In this document: positions 55,007-64,000 of the stretch, one piece after another
Layout of the letters: each line of letters opens with the position of its first letter
How positions within the stretch are numbered: the stretch's first letter is position 1
NCBI GenBank assembly: GCA_007922225.1
Contig: ML679959.1
Location: forward strand, 24,216,118 to 24,280,117
Direction of reading: 5' to 3'
DNA length: 64,000 bases
Origin: Emydura subglobosa
Taxonomy: Eukaryota > Chordata > Testudines > Chelidae
Translations under genes and position numbers: made by a program
Notes under the pieces: generated by a model
What the model saw: the letters and a program-made list of their open reading frames with translations, nothing else
Told to the model about the DNA's origin: nothing
Databases searched by the model: none

Positions 55007-56062
55007 TGTGATGGAATGCACCCCTGTGTTCACACCCTACACACTATTGTAATAATCTTTGTACCAGGTATGTAAGGTATCATTGAAAAACTTGTAATTT
55101 GCTGTTCTGATAAAATATGTGTGGCAATACTGTATGTGAAGTTAAAACATCCCCCCAAATGATGTTATTAGCACATGTTCCAAACCAACAGTCTTGCCCC
55201 AACAGAAGTGGACAAACAGGTCTGTCCTCAACAAAGGAACGTGTGCTTGCCTTAATTTGCATTTAAGAGGTAAACAGAGTCATCAAGCAGGAAGGGAAAC
55301 AAAGAAAGCACAAACTGGTGAAAAAAACCAGCAGGGAATATCTTGCCACATAAACTCTGTCTCCCAGTTCTCAGCTGGAAATGTTTTTCAAGAGAGGGAC
55401 TGAAACTATAAAAAGGAGGGACAAACACCCCTGTCTGTCTCCCTGCCCATCTCATTCTTCGCACCTGAGATGACAAAAGGAAACAGCCATTGGACTTTAG
55501 GGGAGGGATCCTGACCTGAAAGTTTGGTCAGTAATCTACTAGAGCATGTGGTGAGAAAGTTTGCTTTGCAGCTAAGGGAGTTTCTTAAGTAGATACTAGT
55601 AGGCATTTTATTTTTATTTTTTTTCATGCTTCATTACTTGTACTCACTTAAAATCTCTCTTTGAGGTTAATAAACTTGTTTTATTGTTTTATCTAATCCA
55701 CTGTGTTTAAACTGAAGTGTCTGGGTAACTCTATTTGAGGTAATAAGCTGGTTTATTATTCCCTTAAATAAATAATGGACTTAATATATTTGTACTGTCC
55801 AGGAGAGGGCTGGGCAGTACAGCACATATGTTTCTGGGGGGAAATCTGGGACTAGGGGTGTGTTAGAGTCACTCTGCAGTAAACCCAAGGCTGGTGAGAG
55901 CCAGGGTGTAACTGGCAGGCTGCAGTTCTGCACAGACACTCAGGCTGATATGCTGGAAGTCCGGTTGTGAGTGACCCAAATGGGAGCTGTTTTAAGTCAC
56001 CCTCGGTTGCAAGACGGGTGACACAGCACCTCGCTAGTCTGGATTGTACCCGGTACGTCACA
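55007..56062 (+). mobile_element. solo-LTR-like element with TGTGA/TCACA ends
   Basis: The termini TGTGATGG and GTACGTCACA form a 5-bp inverted repeat (TGTGA/TCACA). A TATA box TATAAAAAGG lies at 55407-55416. An AATAAA signal is at 55669-55674, followed by further T/A-rich sequence and a second AATAAA near 55768. The 3' part holds 'gggctgggcagtacagcac' and 'ctggtgagagccagggtg'. Length is about 1056 bp, long for a reptilian LTR. Both termini resemble those of the 34318-34920 repeat. No internal viral genes. Confidence 0.7.
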
Positions 56063-56149
56063 GATCCCCAGTGGTTTTGCAGACCAGAATTGTGGTCCGG
56101 TTTTTCACCTTCATATTGTCTATGAGGTCCTGTTGGATCCACTGCCAGC
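56063..56149. other. spacer, possibly CR1
   Basis: Short stretch between the LTR-like element and clear CR1 sequence. It could be the more 5' CR1 part read in reverse. Confidence 0.35.
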
Positions 56150-56640
56150 TCCCCAGGCCTCACCCTCCCATGGAGTGTCTGAATTTCAGGCTATTTCCCC
56201 CCAGATGGATTAGCTGCCGTTGGCCAGGTTGAATTTCATTTTTTCAATACTTCTCCCCTATCTAGGCCCCTTTGCATTGTTCCTCTGTCTGCCTGCTGGT
56301 GTCTGTAACACCTCTCCGAGTACTGTCATCTGAACATTTAATGAATGTGCTGTTTGTTCCCTCTTCTAGATAATTACTTGAAGGTGTGAGTTAAAGCCAA
56401 GCCTAACACAGATCCTTGTGACTCCAAGCAGCTCTTTCCCGCTCAATGTGTTATTGCTACTTTTTGCTTGTGGTCTGTCAGCTAGTTCTCAGGCCATGTG
56501 ATAAGGCTCAGATCCGAACCAGTTTGCATCAGTTTTTCAAGTCAGATGCCCTGAGACAGATACATTGTTAATGGCTTCAGTAGAAACCAGGATTTATTAT
56601 GATACATTCTACTGTAGTCTTCCAATTGGCTAGTTGTGTC
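56150..56640 (-). mobile_element. CR1 LINE, ORF2 interior fragment
   Basis: Plus-strand landmarks of a reversed CR1 RT region are 'ggttgaatttcattttttc', 'ctgtcatctgaacatttaatg' (about 56327), 'cctaacacagatccttgtg' (about 56401), 'agctagttctcaggccatgtg' (about 56481) and 'ctgagacagatacattg' (about 56551). These match, in order, the reverse complement of the CR1 RT palm/thumb region, where conserved text reads 'gacccctgcgggac' and 'cttatgagaatgtc'. Strongly diverged. Confidence 0.65.
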
Positions 56641-59243
56641 CCCTCCCAAAAAAGTGACCCATTTTCTCTTGCATGATTTGCTGTCTATAATAAACCAAAA
56701 GCCGTGTGTGAATGTGGGGGGGGGAGAGAGGAAAGGGGGAGGGGTTGGCATGAAAGGGGTACCAGCTGACAGAGGACCATAGGCTATGATCTTGTGAGAC
56801 CTCAAAAGCTGTACAGGACTGACACAGGTTAGAATGTGGGAGACTCCAAGGAAACCCCCAGTGCGATGGACATGGTGTTGGGGATTCAGCAGGGAACCCT
56901 TTTCTCTCTGAAGTCAGTCTTTGCTCTAGTACTTTAGCACAGGGTCGGTGTCACAGCGATGCTAGGAGCCCAATGGGAAATTGGGGCCTTGCCTGTTTGT
57001 GGTCATAAATGTCTTTCAAGCAAGAGGCGATGTTAGCAGGGGTGTCTGGTGTGAGCAATGCCCTTCTGCCTCCCTAAATTCCAATTGCAGTTTATGCCAA
57101 AAGTCTTCACTTCCTACCCTACACTGCGGTGCGACTCTGAGGCAGCTGCCAGGTTCCTTCTCAGAGGTGGCTGCATTTCAGTGCTGGAGGAGCCATCTCT
57201 GGGGATTAACAGCAGTGTGCAAGGTGCTCTCCAAGCTATATTCAAAATAAAGGTCAGCATCACTCAGTCTCCTGCCGGCTGCTGACTCGGGGAAACAGGT
57301 GCCATGTATGTGTTGCAGGCAGCTGGCCTTACGGGGGTGTATCCTGTCTTTGGCTGGCTCAGGGCATTTTTTGGCTCAGTACAGTGCAATGGGGGAGGGG
57401 AGGGCGGGGTCACAGCTATGTGTGCCATGTACCTCATTTTCTGCAGCACTGGCCCGGAAAACTGAGCTGCAGATGCTTTCTGTGCTGGGCTTGTGCTTTA
57501 GAAATGAGTAACCAGGAGGGGTGGCCAGGCAGCCTTGAGATGGGAGAGATTAAAAAGGGGCCCATGCATGTGACCTCTCACCCCCGTCAGCAGACGAGGT
57601 TGATTACACAGAGCAAAAGCACATCCTCTCCCTGCCTCCCATGGAGGGAAGGGCTGTTACTCCAGGTTGCAGGGCTGTGGAACAAAGCCCCCTTCCCCTA
57701 GGAGCTCCGTGACCATGGCTCTCAGCCAACCCCGTGAACCAGTGGTTTTCAAGATCTCTCACAGAGCGAGGCCAGAGCACCTGGCTCATCTGGGAGCAAA
57801 GAGGAGGCTTGGAGGAGGAGGAGAAGCAGCCCGTCAGATCAGGGCAGCTGAGCTAACAAAGGGAGAGAACATTAGCCAGGCCCAGTGAGGAGAGGGACCA
57901 GGAGATAGTTAGGTTTACGACAAGGCCCAGCAGGAGGCCCAGAAGGCAAAGAGTGGGGCTAATGATGGGGTCCAGAGAGCTGGAAGAAGGCAGCGACTTA
58001 CAGATTGTGACTCTGTTACTGTATCTGTAGACCATGCTCCACAAAGGCCCTCGGGATCGTGGGTACGAGAGTGCTGTTGCACAAGAGCACAGACACGTCC
58101 AGGTGTGAGGCTCCCAGTGGGCGACCACTTTAAGGAAGTGGGGTCCAAAATCTCAGCAGGGAAGAGTGTGGGGGACTTCGTACGTTCAGGAACAGCTTGG
58201 CACAATGGAGCAAATGCCTCCTGCTTGTGTGGATCACTTCCCAAACCTGCCCCATGCCCTGTCGCTCTTGTCTAGAACCTCTTTGCCATCCAGGGGTGCA
58301 AGGATGCAAACCCTTTTCAGTCACTCGTATGCTGCAGGTGACGGTGTGCGATAGGAGAGGGAAGGTCACAGCCCAGTTTCCATTCTGCCCCCACACCCTC
58401 TGCATTTTAAACTTACACAATAGCATCTCCAGCCCCCACAGGGTTTCTTTTGCCTGCTCTCATGTACTGTACAGCCTGACTTAGACACTGGTGGAGACGA
58501 GGCAGTTAATTGCAAATTTACCTGCACGCAAGTGCAGATCACAGTCTACCTTCGAGGCAATTCAGGGGATGACACAGTTAATTATGAAGCTAAGTTAGCT
58601 GTAAACTGAAGTGGGCTGTACATATGCCAGCAAATTTTCACTGTTCTTTTTTCTTGTTATACTTGATCTGTATTGTATAGCATAAGGCCCACTTACCATG
58701 TACTTGTCATACAGACTAAGTTTATGCACTCTATTTTCTGGCCTACAGAGAGTAGTTTGTACATAGTACTTAATGAGATACCTGGGTGGATATAAGATTG
58801 TGGGGAAAAAATCACATAATATGTTGTTTGAGAAACGGTTTGTGGCTGTGTAAACTCAAAAACACCTTCACACACATGGGCAGAGTTAAGGTTAGGGACA
58901 TAACCTTAATTTGATCATTTTCTGACTTTGGAGAGCTTCAGTTGTGCATTGAAAACTGTACACCTACTATAATTACAAGTAACACCTAAGATCACTTTAA
59001 CTGAAAGAAGTTAGCAAAAAAAAAAAATGTTTTCTCTTTTATCGGTTTGTCACCTTTTGGCTGGGACTTTGGGAGGAGCCTAAAGGAGTTAGGAGCCTGT
59101 CCTTTGAAAACCCCAATTTGTCCATTTGACTGCACTTTGTGTATAGTCAGTTTCCTTGTTGCCCCGTCTAGTCAGTTAGGTCCTGTTTCAGGTAACCCTG
59201 TTCATGAAGGGCCTTTAAGCACGTTCTTAAAGTTAAGCACAGA
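56641..59243. other. unassigned sequence
   Basis: A G-rich run lies at about 56717-56735. The 109-codon minus frame at 57915-58244 lacks a domain. 58.5-59.04 kb is AT-rich. No gene or family recognised. Confidence 0.4.
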
Positions 59244-59491
59244 TTAAGGCCATGTCTACACTAGCGAGTTTATAGCGGCACAGCTGTACCCATGAAGCTG
59301 TGCTGCTGTACAGTCACTTGTGTAGCCGCTCTGTGCTGACGGGAGAGAGCTCTGCTGTCAACATAATAAAACCAGCTCAACGGGCGGCGGTAGCTATGTC
59401 TGCAGGAGAGGCTCAGGGGGTGTGGGTTTTTTTCACATCCCTGAGCGACGCAAGTTTTGCCGGCTTAAGTGATAATGAAGACCTGGCCTAA
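59244..59491. mobile_element. MITE-like DNA element (family M), copy 3, with TIRs
   Basis: The left end TTAAGGCCATGTCTACACTA and the right end AGACCTGGCCTAA (to 59491) are imperfect inverted repeats (about 12 of 14). Both are bounded by TTA/TAA, which would fit a short TWA- or TTAA-type target site. The interior holds 'gtgtagccgctctgtgctgac', the GC-rich 'gcggcggtagctatg' block and 'gacgcaagttttgccggc'. Copies 1 and 2 lie at 20.7 and 22.0 kb. Non-coding; the superfamily (Harbinger, piggyBac or hAT) is unsettled. Confidence 0.75.
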
Positions 59492-62400
59492 AGTTCTGCC
59501 CTGAATCAGGGCCTTGGTCGCTCTCCCTTGCTGAGAAATGAACATGGAAGTGTGAAAGGCCCTTGTAATTTTTCATTAAAAGCAATTTAAAAAAAAAAAT
59601 TCAGGCTGAGGCTATTTTAAAAGGGGCTTGATCAGAAACTGAATTTTTGTCATTCATCCCCTTTAGAACATGCAAGCTGACAGTCAGCGTGGCTTTATCG
59701 TTTTCTTGATGTGATTTTTTTTAATGTAATTAGTAAGTGTTCTACAGCCAATGTGATCTCTACCCACCTTGCCCCTGTTCCGTCTGGGCCATTGGCACTC
59801 GCAGGCTGTAGAGAAGCTGGATGGTGTCTGAAAGGGTTGGGTCCCTATTACTTGTCTCTCTCCAGCAAGATGCAATTTATGGCGTAGGCACAACACTAGC
59901 CTGCTGTTTTCCAAAAGCAGCCGAGGGGGAAGAGAGATGAAGAAAGTAGGGGTGCGAGAGGCAGCGAGCTCTGTCCCCATAACAACGAAAAGGCCACTGG
60001 GACCGTTTTCTGAGGTTGTTTTTACATAAGTCATTTTGATTCAAATTGCTTGGAAAGCAAAGAAAATATCACAAAAAGGGCCTCTCCTGGTATAATTTAT
60101 CCATTCTCCGAGACCGTCTCCATTGTGGGAGAGAGAGCGAGCTTCCCTCCCCCTTCGCACTCCTCCCTGATTCCCCTAAATGCAATGATGACACTTGGGG
60201 TATTCTTTTCCAGCTCTCCCTGCGCCGCTCTCCACATTGCATGTAAACATCGGCCTTTCTCTCTCCTTAACAAGAACGATGCTGCTTTGCTTATTGTCCA
60301 TTAACTCGAGAGGTGAACACATCAGCCTGCGGAATCAGAAACATTTACCATGAAAAGGAAGAGCTGAAATCCCATTTTCTACCCACTGCTTGATGGGAAA
60401 TGGTCTGTCAGTGCCAGCCAGGACTCTCATGCAATGGCTGAATTCATTATGAAGCACACTTCACAGTCAGCACTTTCTGCTGGTGCTGTATGCTCTTCTG
60501 GAAAGAAAAGCATTTCAAAAGTGAAGGGGTCAAGGCCTGTGCAAGAAACCCACTGATTTCCTCCTGCTTTCTGTTGGCAACATCCAATTCCCGTGCATTT
60601 GTACCAGACACATACTTCTCCTTTCACAGGGGTACCTCTGGGAAAGCAGCAGCTGGGAAATCAAAAGCTGGAGAAAAGGCCCAGCACCATCTAGAGACCA
60701 CACAGAAGACCCCACCTCCCCCATTCTTCCAAACATGCCCCGTTAGTTCTGGAGATTTAAGTTTCCATTAGTGTCTGTTTGGTAGCCCTTCTCCTTTACA
60801 CTGGCATTTCCATGGTTGCTTAACTTCGCTGCATTTCATTAGCGCCGAGGCTTCAGTCGCTCTTAGCCAGTCTCTGTTACCCCCAAGTGATTCGTGAGGC
60901 TGGGAGGCTTGTTACTCATCACGTTTTTCGGAGGCCTTTCCACGGCTCGCCCGTGAAAAACGTGCCACCCATCGGCTGTGAGTGCCCTTGGCGCTCTCCC
61001 AGCAAACACCCGCATTGTGTTCGGTGACACCTCTGGAGACCCACAGCTTGCTGACAACTCATTTCAGCACTCGCACGCAGATTGCCTGATACCATGGTGA
61101 CAGGCCTGGAAAGATGGGGGAGGTAAGGGAGGGTTCTCGGGGCATTGCAGTCACTTACAGCCGATGTCAGCTAGAAGCCCCTCTCTCCAAGCTCCTTGCT
61201 TCCCAGCTCGTCACCTGCAGGCCATGCCGAATGGCGGTGAAAAGATCCAGTCCCTCCACCACTTCCACAGCAGAACTGGCCACGTCCTCCTCGCCTTCAG
61301 GTGTCTGCACAGTGCTGCCGTCGCCTACGTCTCTTGCCCCAAATCCCCCTTTCACGATGCCCCCCTGTGCTTTCTTCCACTCTCCTCTCCAGGTCAGCCT
61401 TCAGCTTGGAGCTCCCTCCCTTCGCCACGTTCCCATCCCTCTCCCGCAGGAGGCCTTTCACTGAGACACCACCAGGCCTGAAGCACAAATATTCCCCTGT
61501 GCGTTTGGCAGGTATGGGAGAGGTCTCCGTCTAATCCTCTGACAGGGAGCACGTCCTCCCCTGTGTTCTGTACAAAGCGGGGCACGCTGACACCCTCCAC
61601 ACACGTGAGCATCATCTGCAGAATCATTGGTTCCAAGGCAAGTCCCACACCTTGAAACTGCAGCCTCTTCCTCCTCTCCCCAGTAGGACTCCCAGGGCTC
61701 CGAGACCACAGGCACCGGGCTCAGAGGTGGGGAGGCTTATCTGGATGCTGGGTCAAATGGGTCAGACCCCGTTCAGCACTGGGATATAATCCTCGTCGGT
61801 TTTCTCCTCCTGGTGCTTTCCGGCCCTAGGACAGCTTATTCGCTTATCTCCATTTTTCACCTTTTGTCAGAGTTTTATTAGACACAATGACCGTTTCACC
61901 AGACAGAGGGAAAACGCTGCAGAAAAGCTTAGTGGAGGGGTGTGGGGTTGAGGCTGCAGGGACGGCCGACCTGTCCTGTGGTGCTTTTTGTAGACAGTGA
62001 ATGCTCCATGGACAGTGGAGGTTCTGTTTTGTATCACAGGTTTGAAAAGTCCTTGGAGAGAACAGTGATTTATGTGAAGTCTCTTGTTCGAGGGAAATAA
62101 ACCTTCGACCAGACCCAACTGAAATCTATACTGCTTAATTTTCTGTGGAATCAGGATTTTACCCCTATCTGAGGATTTCGCTTCCTTCCAAGAAAAACAA
62201 CAACCCTCTTTCTCATAAACAGCCACTTTCTCTCCCATTTCTAAGGAAAGAGCAGCTGGGAAATGATCTCTTTCTGAACGGGGCCACGTGCTGTGCTCCC
62301 CGGTCTTCCATTGGCCCAGAACAGGAGGCCTTTGGTTCACAAATCGCTGATTTTTCTACCAATGCCAAAGCCAGAACGTCTGCTGGGAAAGTCAATAGTA

Positions 62401-63879
62401 ATTAATTAGCTTCAAACTCGGAGATAGAGAAGAGAAGAGGGAGACCCCTCGCCCTCCCCCTTTAATGAGAATAAAACGTGCTTTAGTTTGGTAGAAACGT
62501 GCAGGGTTCCCCTGTGACGCTGCAGTTCCTTTGTAACGTGATAAGGGGCAAAGAATTTAAACCAGAACTAAAAGGACACCTCAGAAATGGTTGCTAACTG
62601 CAGTCGCTGTGTGACGCCTGACAGGGCAGCGCCTGAGGTCACCCTAGGAATAAAGCGTGTGGCAGAAATGCCCGGTTTGCCTCTGGACATGGCCAAATAA
62701 GCAGCAGAAAGGAGGAGCTGGCAAGTTAATCACCCGAGAAGCTGCTGGAAGCTCGGCCAGGTCATAAAGAGGGCAGGTACAGCAGAGCTCAAGGGAGGGA
62801 GGCTGTTAAATGTGCTGTGTGAAAGTGACGCAAGGCGGGCTACTGTTCCGGAGGCAGAGAAGTTAGTGTTGAATAGAAGAAGCTGGCAGCAGGAGAAGAC
62901 GAGAGAATGGGCCAGGATGAGATGAAGCGAGATGACCTAGAGTCAAAACTGCAAATCTGACACATCCAGGGCATCCTATCTATCGCCCTCCCTCCTCGCC
63001 CCGGCGTAAATCAACAGCCACACCATAGCACAGCTGTCAGTTCAGCAGGGGGAGAACAGAGCTTTGCTCTGAAAAGGTGAAGGAAGCCACAGTTTAGCAG
63101 ACACAGTTTGCTTGCTTGGAGAGCCATGCTTCGGTGTGGAAACCATCCGAGGGACTATAGCTTGGAATATAGGGTGAGGGGATTGGACAGGAGACTGGGT
63201 GACTTCCCGGAGGCAGAGACCTGAGGCCTTGATGAAATGAAGAAAAACCAATAACCCAATGAGAAGTCAAGGAGCAAGACAGCAAAGGGAAATGAAACAG
63301 AACCAAGGAAACCGTGACACTGGGCGGGACTGGATCCAGAAAGAGGATAAGTCACTCAACCCAGGAGGCTGCAAGGAAATGAAGATGACAGGCTGGGAAG
63401 CTGCAAATGAGAGGGGAGAAGTGTATGAATTGTGTCTGTCTCATGCATGTTCCCTAAATGTTAGGTGTTCCAATCCATTACATACTGGGGTGACACCAGG
63501 AACGAGGGTAAAACACTAGTGGGAGACAAAAGGGGAGGGAGTGGTAATTATAGGAGAAAAATGCCCAGAGGACTATGTACTGGTCATGGCTCTATGGTTA
63601 AGATTATTCTTATTCTTATTATTTATTTGTATTATCATAATGCTTAGAAACCCTATTTATGGATCAAGATCCCGTTATGAAACATTTTGTACGACTATAA
63701 TGCATCCTCCCCGCGTAAGGTGTGAGAAAATATTGGATTTACTAGTAAATCTGTTAATTAGTTAAAATGGGGCCCTAGGGAATTTTTCTGAATCTCACCT
63801 TTTCTTGTCTCTCTAGTTAATAACCAGCTTGTTGCCAGCCCTGTGAACGTTCCGCATAGTTAAAACTCATTCAAAACTC
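59492..63879. other. unassigned sequence, no gene recognised
   Basis: No repeat family was assigned. A hairpin lies at 60920-60964. GC-rich sequence at 61.15-61.72 kb has long minus-strand frames in all three registers, one with a CxxC...CxxC pattern. 62.48-62.70 kb has a TGTGACGCTGCAG start reminiscent of an LTR but lacks other signals. 63.59-63.66 kb is AT-rich. Confidence 0.4.
60920..60964. repeat. inverted repeat, 10-bp perfect arms
   Basis: CACGTTTTTC (60920-60929) and GAAAAACGTG (60955-60964) are exact reverse complements around a 25-nt GC-rich centre. CACGTG-like half-sites sit at both tips. It could be a small hairpin or a paired binding site; no context decides this. Confidence 0.7.
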
Positions 63880-64000
63880 AGGCATAGGCTACGTTTGGGG
63901 GGGGAAAAAAGTTATTTTTGATGGAAAAAATGTCCCTTTTTGGAAATGAAAATTTGCATGGAAAATTTTTGTTTCTTTTGAAAAATTTCTGGTTTTCCAA
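63880..64000. repeat. A/T-rich repeat running off the right edge
   Basis: A poly-G run at about 63897-63904 is followed by repeated short units of the type 'gaaaaaatg', 'tggaaatgaaaatttgc', 'tggaaaatttttg' and 'tgaaaaatttctgg'. It looks like the start of an AAATTTT-rich dispersed repeat of which only the first 120 bp are in view. Confidence 0.5.

Noticed and set aside
54310..56062. one complete endogenous retrovirus flanked by two LTRs
   Set aside because: The two LTR-like units are different families, only 38 bp apart, and there are no gag, pol or env traces between or beside them.
62509..62700. possible LTR start TGTGACGCTGCAG
   Set aside because: Only one end-like word; no TATA, AATAAA spacing or right terminus could be identified.

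Overview
The window looks like non-coding genomic DNA from a sauropsid, most probably a turtle, with a crocodilian as the main alternative. This rests on the repeats. There are about ten CR1 LINE fragments of the reptilian type, most with a recognisable 3' end. There are many MIR-like, tRNA-derived SINE pieces, palindromic MITE-like elements, an L2-type LINE remnant, a hAT-like element and LTR-like elements. Dinucleotide microsatellites are present. Gene density is vertebrate-like and low. I recognised no intact host protein-coding gene, rRNA, tRNA gene or CRISPR array. The longest open frames (about 150-210 codons) either run through repeats or show no recognisable domain, so I treat them as chance.

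Layout. 0-12 kb: mostly unassigned unique DNA, with a SINE (0.36-0.60 kb), two minus-strand CR1 fragments (2.4 and 4.2-4.6 kb), GT and CA microsatellites, a CpG-rich block at 8.1-8.4 kb and a striking 29-bp-stem hairpin at 8.90-8.98 kb. 12-25 kb: CR1, several SINEs, an (AT)n array seeded in a SINE tail, a foldback element at 15.7 kb, an inverted pair of one repeat at 16.4 and 17.3 kb, and two copies of a GC-rich MITE-like family at 20.7 and 22.0 kb. 25-34 kb: an L2-like LINE remnant, a long minus-strand CR1, a palindromic element and a well-preserved SINE.

34-38 kb is the most complex region. A SINE is interrupted by a CR1 3' end and an LTR-like element. Next comes a decayed APE-type non-LTR retrotransposon, with endonuclease, RT and C-terminal traces, whose RT domain is split by a solo-LTR-like insertion. 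38-48 kb: two plus-strand CR1 ORF2/3' fragments, a hAT-like element, several SINEs, a mosaic of short repeats shared between 44.3, 45.4 and 46.5 kb, and two more minus-strand CR1 pieces. 48-54 kb: a decayed CA-rich minisatellite, a 44-bp minisatellite and an AT-rich block free of recognised repeats. 54.3-56.7 kb: two neighbouring LTR-like elements with TATA and AATAAA signals, then a minus-strand CR1. 56.7-64 kb: mostly unassigned, with a third MITE-like copy at 59.2 kb and an A/T-rich repeat running off the right end.

Nothing here works together as a gene system. The biology visible is layered transposon insertion, with a few structured or CpG-rich segments that could be regulatory. Family calls were made by eye from recalled consensus features. 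All element borders are approximate unless an exact terminal repeat is described.
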